From the NCBI GenBank assembly GCA_001969505.1, contig LSSK01000998.1, forward strand, positions 1-15,130: 15,130 nt of DNA, read 5' to 3'. The first letter of the stretch is position 1; every line of letters starts with the position of its first letter. The DNA comes from Zancudomyces culisetae (lineage: Eukaryota > Kickxellomycota > Harpellomycetes > Harpellales > Legeriomycetaceae). The translations under genes and the position numbers were made by a program. The notes beneath the pieces are model-generated. The model did not search any database. It worked only from the letters and a program-made list of their open reading frames with translations, and was not told the origin of the DNA. Shown piece after piece: positions 1 to 9,400 of the stretch.

Positions 1-645
1 AAAAAATATGTAATTCTAACTAAAAAAAATTAGTTACAATTGTAAATTTTAATTAGGATGATTCGAACTGTGTAAAGTTAATGAAGTTTGGTTAATAAAA
101 AATAAAAATAAAGAAAACTTATGCAAGGGGATTTGTTGAACTATTTTTATCAATAAAAACTCAGAGATCAAAATCTTTAGTAATTTAGCCGGATCACCAA
201 ATTAGAAAGCTGTGTAAGTGCAACAGGAAAAAAAAAGAATGAGAAATTTGAATTTGTGTTAGTCCACTTTACCATAAAGTGAATCATGAGTGTGCAAGTG
301 GAGAAATTAAAATTATTATATATAGTATTACTAAAAAAAATTTTTTAGACTCATAAGCATTTTTTAATTAAACTATTTATACAAAACAAGGTCTTGTGTA
401 AATATATACATACAGGCGGATTCAAGTACAACATACACAACAGCATATATACGTACCCAGACCTAAAGAGCATCAACTCATAATCATTTACAATATATTA
501 CACACTTTTTTGCGCTATTAGGCCAGCAATTCATATAATTGAATTCCATTCAGCAGAAGCACGTAAAGCATTAGGACAATACACATAGCATATTCATAAA
601 AAGCAACATATATAAAAACGAATACGAACTAGAACAAAAATTAAG
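1..645. other. AT-rich intergenic DNA upstream of the FSH1-like gene
   Basis: No open frame with recognisable protein content is visible on either strand. The stretch has many A and T runs, including an A8T6 junction at 333-346 and a 7-bp perfect inverted repeat (CACTTTA/TAAAGTG, 265-281, 3-nt loop). It probably carries the promoter of the gene starting at 646 and perhaps the flank of a gene outside the window. Confidence 0.6.
609..618 (+). promoter_or_regulatory. Candidate TATA box of the FSH1-like gene
   Basis: TATATAAAAA lies 27 bp before the ATG at 646. If it works as a TATA box with initiation about 30 bp downstream, the mRNA leader would be only a few nucleotides long. In DNA this AT-rich, such matches also arise by chance, so this is a positional suggestion only. 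Confidence 0.3.
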
Positions 646-1644
646 ATGAAGGTATTATTTTTACATGGTTTTTCTCAAAATGCAAACAAATTCAAAGCAA
701 AAACACGAGGAATTCAAAGATGCTTTTCGAAGAACGACGAGTTAGGTAAAGTATTCAACTGTTCATTTCTATTTTTGTTACCGTTTATATAATTCAATAT
801 CCCTAGTGAGGGGTAGCCAAGATATTAAGCTGATTGAATTTGGTAATTGTGTATCTAAATAGTATTCTTGGACGCACCTATTATCATAAATTCGGTAAAC
901 GATCAAGTAGTGGTGATTAGACCCACCTCCAACAAAGTACCAGCAGAGGGAAATATAGGTAACTAAAGAAAATCTTGGTTCTTTATAACTTTGGGTTGGC
1001 TTGTGTAGGTTTGTCGTGACAAGCAGCCTTAAAGTATAAAAATAAAGAGCACCACGAAACAAAACAACAAAAAAACAAAATAATATAAAAGATTTATTAA
1101 CAATCGGCTAATCCAATGGTAAATAGACTCATGCCGCGCTTGGTGGACATTTTCAAACAGGGAGAAACAAAAGATCGAAGGGATAGAGAATACGCTGGAA
1201 TACTTGGAACATGTAATCACGGAACAAGGGCCATTTGATGGAGTAGTTGGGTTTTCACAGGGAGCAATATTGGCGTCAATATTATGTTCTTTGATACAAA
1301 GTGGTAAAAATAACAAAATAAAAGAAAAACAGCCGCCATTTAAGTTTGCGGTGATAATAGGAGGATCACTACCACTTCCATCCAGTCCGCTAATGAATTA
1401 TTTCGAGTCACAGAGCATAAACGTTCCAAGCTTGCATGTGATAGGCAAATGGGACACGGTAGTCCCGCAGGAACGGTCGCTGATGCTTGCGGAGAAGTAC
1501 CAGGAGTCGCATGTATTAAGCTTTGAGGGAGGACACATCGTTCCACTGAGCGAAAATGTGGTTAAAGCGTATAGAATATTTTTAAGTACTAGTTTTCCCA
1601 GTCTTATTCACTCCAGCAATATGGGGCTAGGATTAATCGTTTAA
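646..1644 (+). CDS. FSH1: FSH1/OVCA2-family serine hydrolase (three exons)
   Basis: Small alpha/beta-hydrolase of the family of yeast Fsh1-3 and animal OVCA2, usually a soluble esterase-like enzyme of poorly defined substrate. Exons 646-745, 863-958 and 1127-1644 join in phase to give 237 residues, close to yeast Fsh1 (243). The introns (117 and 168 bp) have GTAAAG and GTAACT donors and TAG acceptors. Exon 1 starts with MKVLFLHGFSQN, the family N-terminus. The exon 1/2 junction recreates ELVFLDAP, and exon 3 opens into RAWW, both family signatures, which strongly supports the splice sites. Catalytic residues by motif are Ser109 in GFSQG, Asp175 in GKWD and His202 in GGH. The last ten or so residues run past the usual domain end, and the stop codon lies inside the end of the opposing DBP4 gene. 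Confidence 0.92.
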
Positions 1645-4253
1645 TAGTTGTAATGCCAAGCTTTCTTGGTCTTGAAGATCTAACTGTTTCGTTTTTTTGC
1701 TAGTATTATTAACATAATCACTGGACCTTTTTGTTCCTGCGACTGGAGTGCTATATTCTTGAGCACTAGCGTCGGACTGATCTGAATTGTCATCCTCGCT
1801 GTAGCTTCCAGAATCGCTGTCGTTGTCAGAGTATTCATCCTCACTTCCGTGGCCTATAGTCACATGTGTTTCAGTTGCGTTCTCAGCACCGTTCTGCATT
1901 TTACTTCTTGCCTTTTTCTCGATGCGTTTCAGTTTTCTTTTTTCATGATCTACCAGTTTATCATGTTGGTCAATAGCCGCCATTTCAGATATCTGGGTAG
2001 TGGTAAAGTCCTTAATTTTAGAGTTAACGTCGTTATTTGAGTAAAAGGAGGACTCAGTCTCAAGCTGGTAGACTGGAACGGCGTTTCCATGCTCGTCAAA
2101 CACGAATTTGTTGTTGGTGGTATTTTTGATAATTTTCTGCTTGGCTTTGCGGATTTGTTTTTTAGTCATTTCATTTGCTGGAATGTTTGGCACCACTACA
2201 GGCATTTGTGTTCTAGGATTGACTGTCAATACCTTGAAAAGACTTTCGTCCTTGATATTATCAGCTTCTTGTCCCTGAGCTGATTTTTTTATCAACTCTT
2301 CATCTCCACTACTATCGTCGCTGTCGCTGGCACTATCATTGTCACTACTACTATCACTACTATCAGAACCATCGCTAGTTTCACTGGTACCGCCATCCCC
2401 ATTACGTTTTGATTTGGGTTTCAAAACCAAAAAGTCTCCGTCACTATCATCATCGTCATTCGAAGTATCATCGTTTCTATCTACAAGCTTCTGATAATGT
2501 TCTGTAAATACGTTTGTGTTCTTTCTGTTGATCATCTTATTTACTTTGCTGTTAACGCCATTGTTCTTGCCCTTGTCTTCCTCGTCGCTTTGCTCTTCTC
2601 CAATAAACTTGATCTTGTCTCTCTTAGTACTTTCTTGTTGCTGTTTCTGCCACTGTTTCCTCTTTTCGTCCGCAACCAACTTGTCAATAAAGGAAATCTT
2701 GGGTACATTTGGTAAACCTAAGGATTCTGCATATTGCTGGAATGGCAATTTAAGTACATCAAATACTGCATTTTCATCATCACTGCCTTCCGCATTTTCT
2801 TCGTTCTTAAATGCGTTTCGTTTCAGGTATATTGAGCGCACATATGAAATAAACGATTTCTGGCCCAAATATTTAATTTCAGGATCCTGAAAGCAGAAGT
2901 GCTGAAGCTGGTCAGATATCGACATGACTTTACCCTTGCGTGGATTGATTTTGGTTATTGGTATCTTTCTTTTTTCCAGGTGTTTAATTATTCCTTTCTC
3001 CTCATTTGGAAGTACCATAATCAGCGAGCTTCCTGCGCTATCGTATCGCGCTGCTCTGCCTACTCTGTGAATATACATATCTACGTCCTCTGGCGCATCT
3101 AATTGCACTACCCAGTCCACTGCTGGAAAATCTAACCCTCTAGCCGCAACATCTGTACATATCATACATCCCTGTGGCATCTTCATAAATCGGTCGTACG
3201 TTTTTACTCTTGCTGTCTGTTTCTGCTTTCCATACAAGTGAACTAATGGTATTCCTGGTTGTAGCTTGCAGAAAGTTTCATATATAAATCGCACTTGCTT
3301 ATTGCTACTCACAAACACCATCATGCGGGTCTTTAAGTGTGTTTTGATAAATGAGTACAGCATATCCAGCTTTGTTTGAAGCTCTGTTACCATATAATAT
3401 TGGCTCAGCTTCTGGGGCGTCGCTTGATCTTCTGCATCGTGCACCGATATATTTTCTTGCTGCTTGAGGCTGAGTCTAGCCAGCTCCTTAACTGAATTAG
3501 ACTGGGTCGCAGAAAAAAGCAACGTCTGTCTGTCTTTTGGAATATTTGCTATAATCGCGTTGATTGTTTTCTGGAATCCCATATCCAAGATTCTGTCCGC
3601 TTCGTCTAATACTAAAATTCGCAATCCCGAACAATCAAATTCTGCTGCTTGATCCATATGCTGCAGAAGTCTACCTGGTGTGCAGATAAGGATATTCATT
3701 CTTGAGATTCTCTCTCTTTCTTCCTCCACATTCTTTCCTCCTATTATCAATCCTGCTGAAAACGAATGCTTTTTTCCGATTTTACACAGCACATTAAATA
3801 TCTGAACAGCTAGTTCTCTGGTAGGTGAGATTATCAAACCACCCAATCCATCCATCCGTGTCCATTTTTCTCTATACAAAACTTCAAGAACTGGTATCAA
3901 AAAAGCTAATGTCTTCCCCGAACCTGTTTTTGCAGCCCCCATCACATCCTTTTTGGCTAGTGCCAATGGGATGGTTTTTCGCTGAATTTCTGTCAATTCT
4001 ACATACTTGGCTTCTGTTAATCCGTCTAGAGTTCTTTTTGAGATTGGAAGTTCTGAAAACAACCCTTCCTTGACGTCTTCCTAAAAATAGATATACAATA
4101 TAAATTAGATTAAGTTTCTACTTTTATTGAGCAGTCAAATCTTATACTTACGCTTTTAAATGCCCTCTCGTTTAAATCATCTATTGATTTTAATTCCTGA
4201 TCTCTTAGCTCTCGTCGTTTTGCTCGGGTAACTTTTTTTCCTCTGTGGTTCAT
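1633..4253 (-). CDS. DBP4: DEAD-box RNA helicase Dbp4/DDX10 (two exons)
   Basis: ATP-dependent RNA helicase of the Dbp4/DDX10 type. In yeast Dbp4 acts in the nucleolus in early 18S rRNA processing, linked to U14 and U3 snoRNP release. Exon 1 (4253-4152) encodes MNHRGKKVTRAKRR and joins exon 2 (4080-1633) across a 71-bp intron (GTAAGT donor, TAG acceptor), giving 849 residues; yeast Dbp4 has 770 and human DDX10 875. Visible motifs are a Q motif (about 41-75), motif I AAKTGSGKT (83-91), Ia PTRELA, Ib TPGR, motif II DEAD (193-196), motif III SAT (224-226), motif V TDVAARGLD (343-351) and motif VI HRVGRAAR (372-379). A helicase-C-terminal extension (DUF4217-like, about 420-500) and long Ser/Asp/Glu-rich, Lys-rich tails follow, as expected for the family. 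Reading from the first in-frame start in exon 2 alone would lose the basic N-terminus. Confidence 0.95.
4081..4151 (-). other. DBP4 intron
   Basis: On the minus strand the exon ends at AAAAGC, followed by GTAAGT. The intron ends in a T-rich stretch and TTTTTAG at 4081. It falls between codons (phase 0). Removing it fuses the basic N-terminal segment to the Q-motif exon without a stop. Confidence 0.9.
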
Positions 4254-4661
4254 TATAGCTACTTTTTTAAGTTGGTTTTCGTTTTTTCTTTCTTTCCGAA
4301 TTGCTCTTTTATGGATATTTATTTAATGATTATGCTAAAGCGTTGTCTTTACTTTCTAATATATATTGTATTTTATTTTATTTCTTTGTTATTTTTGCTT
4401 TTTTGATCTGTTGTATTCTAATTTATAAACTTCCAAACTCAAAATTTTTTCTAGCCCTTAATTGCTTGATGCAAAAAAAAAAAATTAAAGCCAAAAAACA
4501 CAAGAGACGAAAAAAAAAAATTTTTTTTTACGACTGTATTATTTTTAAGTAACAACCAGCTTTAGTAGAAAGCAACTAAAGAAAGCCCAAAACTCTCTTG
4601 AAAAAAGTATGAAAAAAGGCCTATTTAAAGTTATTTAACCAAAGCTCAAAGTATCGGTCCA
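4254..4661. other. Intergenic DNA upstream of DBP4
   Basis: T-rich on the plus strand (A-rich in the DBP4 sense), with an A11T9 junction at 4510-4529 about 260 bp upstream of the DBP4 start. I see no convincing coding or RNA signal. It probably contains the DBP4 promoter, and rigid A/T tracts like this one often mark nucleosome-poor promoters. Confidence 0.55.
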
Positions 4662-4973
4662 CTAAGCCCAAGTATTAAAGGGTACAAGACGACAATTTCC
4701 GTAAAAGCTTAAATACTTGCTGTGTGTTTTTTTATGTAGCAGTTCACCGTCCTTAACTCTGCGGATGTATATCTGGAAACTCACATCAAACAACTGGACA
4801 AGTATAAGTATGTTTTCAGCAAAGGTGTGTTCGCTTTGATGGTTCTGTAAAACAATATTTAAACGCACGGTTATGGAAACAAGAGTGAGAGGATTATTTT
4901 TATCAAAGGGCTTGGTTTGGAGACTAACATACGCACCCACCACATACTTGTATTTATATCGGTGCTGCTATAA
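4662..4973 (-). CDS. Doubtful coding segment, unrecognised (possible lone exon)
   Basis: An open frame on the minus strand runs from just after a TAG at about 4974 to a stop at 4662, about 102 codons. Its base use is richer in GC and more codon-like than the DNA around it. It has no in-frame ATG near its 5' end (the first possible starts are GTG codons), so if real it is an exon joined to upstream sequence at the TTGTTATAG acceptor-like site, or a gene relic. The opening residues RYKYKYVVGAYV faintly recall the central strand of Tctex-type dynein light chains, but what follows does not fit, and I found no upstream exon that joins in phase. Function unassigned. Confidence 0.25.
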
Positions 4974-5839
4974 CAAATATACAAAAATAAGTGTATATAG
5001 CTAGATAGACATGCAATACAGCTATCATATACCATTTAATCGTGCCTATGTATTCAAGACCAGCGAGATCGAAACGCTAAAAAAAGACTCGTTGTTCAAC
5101 TCATAAATATTTTGAAATTGTGGAACATGAACAACATCAGGTTTGATTAGTATGAGCTCATTTTATTCATCTAAAGCAAAGCCCGTGTAATATCATCTTT
5201 TTTTCTGTATGTGTCCTACAATTCTTTAATACCCCCAAACTTGTTGTTTCTAATACTGATCTTTTTGTTCTGCCGCCAACCAGAATTCACCTATCTAAAT
5301 CTCCGTCTTATAAGCAAGTTTGTGTTATATATCTTTTTTCAAGAATATTAATAATTAACCACTAATCTATTAGATGCCTGCTTTTTTCAAAATGCCATAT
5401 TGTACTGACTTTCCTTAAATGGCTTGTGATCAATGATAATAATTTATTGTCTTTTTTTATCTTGGACATTCCCGCTGAGATTGTTTCCAGTTTTTATCAT
5501 TTAATGGAACATATGAATGTTTCAAAAACACAAAATAATAATTACCACCAAAACATGTATGACCTGGTTATTCCCATAGCCACCTGTTTTACAACTGATT
5601 AATCGGCCAAGTCACATGGAAAAGAAATATTGGAGGCGAAGGATTGGCCAGAGCTCACCAATAAATGTTAAAGAATAAACGCATCCAATGGCATAACGAT
5701 GAATTACAATATGACTGCACGTGGATTAGGGAATGCAATCTAGTTATTCGCAATTGAACAACCTAAACTTTATACAGAACAGGAATGTTATGGGAATAAT
5801 TCATAATGCATTTCACGCAATCCAATACTTGTTTGTAGC

Positions 5840-5861
5840 GGGGAGGGGAGGGAGGGGGGGG
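5840..5861 (+). other. Potential G-quadruplex motif
   Basis: The plus strand has four guanine runs of 4, 4, 3 and 8 separated by single adenines. This fits the G3+N1-7 rule with the shortest loops, the arrangement expected to form a very stable parallel quadruplex. It lies in AT-rich DNA about 600 bp upstream of the GPI-PLD start and is followed within 15 bp by a T-run. Confidence 0.7.
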
Positions 5862-6284
5862 TTCAGAGTTTGTTTTTTTTACAACTCCCAAAATTGCTCA
5901 TAAGCACAAGATAGAGGGTAGGATGTTAAAACACGCACATTCATTTGGGATGCAATGTTACCATGTTCCAACAAGGGGTATACGAGATAAATTGATAGCA
6001 ATGTGATTGATGAAAATCACACGGAAAGCCCAGGCTGAGCTAATTAAAAATGCCACTGTTTTCTCATTAAAAGTATATATTTATAAACCTCATATGTCAA
6101 ATGGCACGGTTTGAGCGTTTCATAGAAAAAATATTCGAGAAGAGCAAAATAACCACTGAAATAAACAGTAAAGCAATCTAATCAAACGATGTGGTTTTAA
6201 TGCAATAGTAGCACTGACATTAAAGACGTGGTTCTCCATACTCAATTAAGCACTTGCAATTATTTACTAGGCTTTTAAAAAAAG

Positions 6285-6323
6285 CATACCAACAAGAGCA
6301 AAAAAAAAACAAGTGTTGGTATG
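6285..6323. repeat. Perfect 10-bp inverted repeat upstream of the GPI-PLD gene
   Basis: CATACCAACA (6285-6294) and TGTTGGTATG (6314-6323) are exact reverse complements around a 19-nt A-rich spacer. The element ends 137 bp before the ATG at 6461. It could be a paired transcription-factor site, or a hairpin if it lies in the transcribed leader. Confidence 0.7.
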
Positions 6324-6460
6324 ATAGAAAGCCAAGAAGGTGGTATTTTTAATGTACTTATAGATCCGACTCTCCTTTTCTTTAGCTTTTAAGATACTAG
6401 AATAAAAACAAAACTTATACTCGAAACTAGTTTACAACCACCAAGAATAACAAAAACGCA

Positions 6461-9400
6461 ATGCTCGTCTTGAGTCTGATTCTGTCCACAGTAACTCTTG
6501 CGTGTGGTCCGAATGTACATAACGAGGTAACCGAGCGAGCAAGAAACTGGTTTAAATTAACCACAAAACCGAGCGAAAATGGCGAGTTTGGACAATATAA
6601 CTTTAGTAGCATCCTCGAAAAAAACGTTGATGCGCTGCAGGCAGGAGCTTTGTTTCCTGACTGGGGTTATGGGTGTCTAGGATATGATAATGAGGCTGAG
6701 GAAGCACATTGGACTCCATTTATAAGCTCAGCAGTTGAATATTTAAATGAAAACTACAAGAAACCATATAACCAGGCGGCAGAGAAATTGATAGCTTTCA
6801 TATTTGGCGTATCATCGCATCAAGTGGCAGATGAATTATGGCATAGCATTCATATGGGCGAAGGTTTGCTGGATGTTTTAAGCAAGACGGAATACAAGGG
6901 CAGGGAGTCCCAAGGTCATACTCTGCTTGATGTAGGAACGGACTTTTACATGAGATATATCGATGAGCTGAGCTATATAGGAGTGAGTACTCGGTTTTTT
7001 TATTTACTATTTAATGATTCTTTAGAGGAAGCCAACTAGATAAGTTATGTTCCTCTTGAAAAGCAAAAAAAAAAACGAGTAAATTAAACATAACACTAAA
7101 ACCTATGCTCTAGAACAAATGGAGCATCCCAACCGCTGATGTTATCAAAATATACAAGAAAATGGGGATGAATGTTTCAAGGGCTAAACTACAGGCCTGT
7201 ACTGCGCAATTATACTCAGCAATGCAGGGCTCCAAAAGGACAGGACATTTGATCTTTCCTTCATATCTTCCATCTACAAACCTACTTACTGATGAGTTTG
7301 TTTCCTATTTTAGAGGGGGGTTAAACTCAATGGCAGTTCAAACACATAATTGTTGGGAGTGTCTTTCAAGCTGGATTCAAACTAACAAAAAAACCTGTAA
7401 TTGTTTGGCATATGACACCTTCAGGGTAAAAAGGCGAGTTGCTCCGAAACCTCACATAGATATGCTGTTACAAACTATTCGGAACTTTGAAAAGGGAAAA
7501 TACGGAAAATCTAAACATTCCAAGAAAACTTTGAACGGAATTGAACAGATTTACCAAGATATAGTAAATGAAATCACTATTGAGAACGACTCAAACATAA
7601 CCACTCTAAATTATATGTTAAAAGAGAATGAAGATACAAGGAAAAATAACACTAGCAATTTTATAAACGAAAAACTAAAATATCAACGTGTAGTGAAAAC
7701 TCCCTTCACACAAAGTGAGATTGTAGAGAAAAATAGCCTCTCGGGCAAAAATGAATGTGATACAATCCAGAAAGGATGCGTAGAAATAGGCAAGAGATAT
7801 TCTCACGAGTTAGTAATGTATATAGATAGGCCATACGCGCATCTAGGAACTACGATTGCAACAGGAGATTTCAATGGTTCAGGAAAGCCTTCTTTAGGTA
7901 TGTTCAACTAATACATCTGTGATTTTTTTTTTTTGCTATTTTGACTATTTTAATTATTTGATCGTTATTAAAAGAAGGAAACCGACTAGGAATACTTTTT
8001 AAAATAACCCCAGCCTAGGACTTTGAAATCACGTGTGTATTAAAAGGTTTATTATTTAAAATGAATAGTTATTGGCGCTCCAAAATATTGCGATGAAGAT
8101 ATCGATAAAGGTTGTGGTGGGATTTTTATTGTGGAAGACTATGACACTGTAGATAAACGTAGGGAGGTTAATATAAGAGAGGCTGCTGAACAAAAGATAC
8201 TTCCACCATCAAGTGATTCAAAATCCTTTTTCGATACGGACAATGGATTTCCAGGCTCGGATAAGTTTACAAATTTTGGTGCTTCACTGGTAGTGTTGGA
8301 TTTTGACCATGATGGGATTGACGACCTGGTTGTGGGTGCATCATGGAAAAATGGAGTTTTATCGAATAATATCGGCGCCGTATACATATATTTGGGTAGA
8401 AGACACTTGGAACTCCCATCTGAGCCCAATTACATTTTGAACGCTGCCGAGTTTAGGGATATGGACAGTAGCTTGGACAAGTTTTCTATTAAAATTGGGG
8501 ATAAGCTCTTTGCAGTCGATGTAGATGGGGACGGTAAAAAGGATTTGGTTTTAGGGTCACCTCGTACCAGCCTTGGGAAGGATTTATCTCAGGTAAGTAT
8601 CACCTTTTTTTATATTAAAGCACGGGTAGATATACGATTTTACAAGTTAAAAAGCTTTCTTTTTTGTCCTGTTTGCATCTGGTTTGATTTTTACTTTTTT
8701 GATGGTGGGGGGGGGATAATTTTAGGCCGGTTCTGTATTTGTCCTTTTTTCAAGCGCAAAGTATACAAATAAAAAAAAAAAAGCGTTGTTTCCTGATATC
8801 ATGATAACGAGTAACAAGGTGGAACAGTTCGAATGGTTTGGGGTTTCAGCTGACGGGATAACTAGCCAAAAAAGTGATGGTGGTGATACGGTAATTGGGA
8901 TTGGTGCCTCTGGTGGCAAATATTTAAAGGAGAGTGCTGCGTCTCCGATACAAAATCATAACGACCAGTTTGAAGTCATGACAGAGATACAACAAATAAA
9001 GCAAGATAATATTATAGTTAGGCTCATAAGAGGGATAATAACGGCTATCGAAAGAGTGGCCATGAATATTATTACCTACTTCAGCCTAAAGTTGCGCAAG
9101 AAAACAAAGAGTACATACTATGATGGGAAAGTATACGGGTTCACAATCAATAAAGAATATAAAAAAGCGGAATATCTGTTTGATTTAAGTGAAAACACAC
9201 CATTCGGATTTTTCGGAAGGTATGGTTAATCCATGTATTTTTTCAGGGTATATACTCAATAAATGAGTAAAAAATATGCACCACTTAGTCCAATAGTAAC
9301 TATATGGGCATAACTGGGAATTTTATATACTTTAAACGTGTTTCCTAATTAAATAGCAACATAAATACGTGCCACGGAAATGACGGAAACATCATTGGTA

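Larger units (their letters stand above)
4974..6460. other. Long AT-rich intergenic region before the GPI-PLD gene
   Basis: About 1.5 kb without convincing coding content; a 31-codon ORF at 5011-5106 has no supporting feature. Two non-random elements stand out: the G-run cluster at 5840-5861 and the 10-bp inverted repeat at 6285-6323, listed separately. The right end should hold the promoter of the gene starting at 6461, and the sequence GTATATATTTATAAA near 6072-6086 could be a distal TATA-like element. Confidence 0.5.

Noticed and set aside
54-78. tRNA-like TTCGAAT loop on the minus strand (GATTCGAACT on plus)
   Set aside because: The five bases on each side do not pair, and no acceptor stem or A box is found, so it is not a tRNA gene.
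778-1062. 94-codon minus-strand open frame
   Set aside because: It lies opposite FSH1 exon 2 and its introns. The plus-strand reading of the same DNA gives FLDAP and in-phase splicing, so this is a shadow.
1849-4073. Several 60-124-codon plus-strand frames opposite DBP4
   Set aside because: They are antisense shadows of the helicase, with hydrophobic runs mirroring its acidic and serine-rich codons.
5011-5106. 31-codon plus-strand ORF (MQYSYHIPF...)
   Set aside because: It is short, without a family feature, ribosome context or neighbouring exon; such ORFs are expected by chance.
8726-8785. Frameshift in GPI-PLD at the poly-A run
   Set aside because: At first glance the A run seemed to put AGSVFVLF out of frame with LFPDIMITSN. 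Counting the 12 adenines shows they are in the same frame, so no frameshift is needed.
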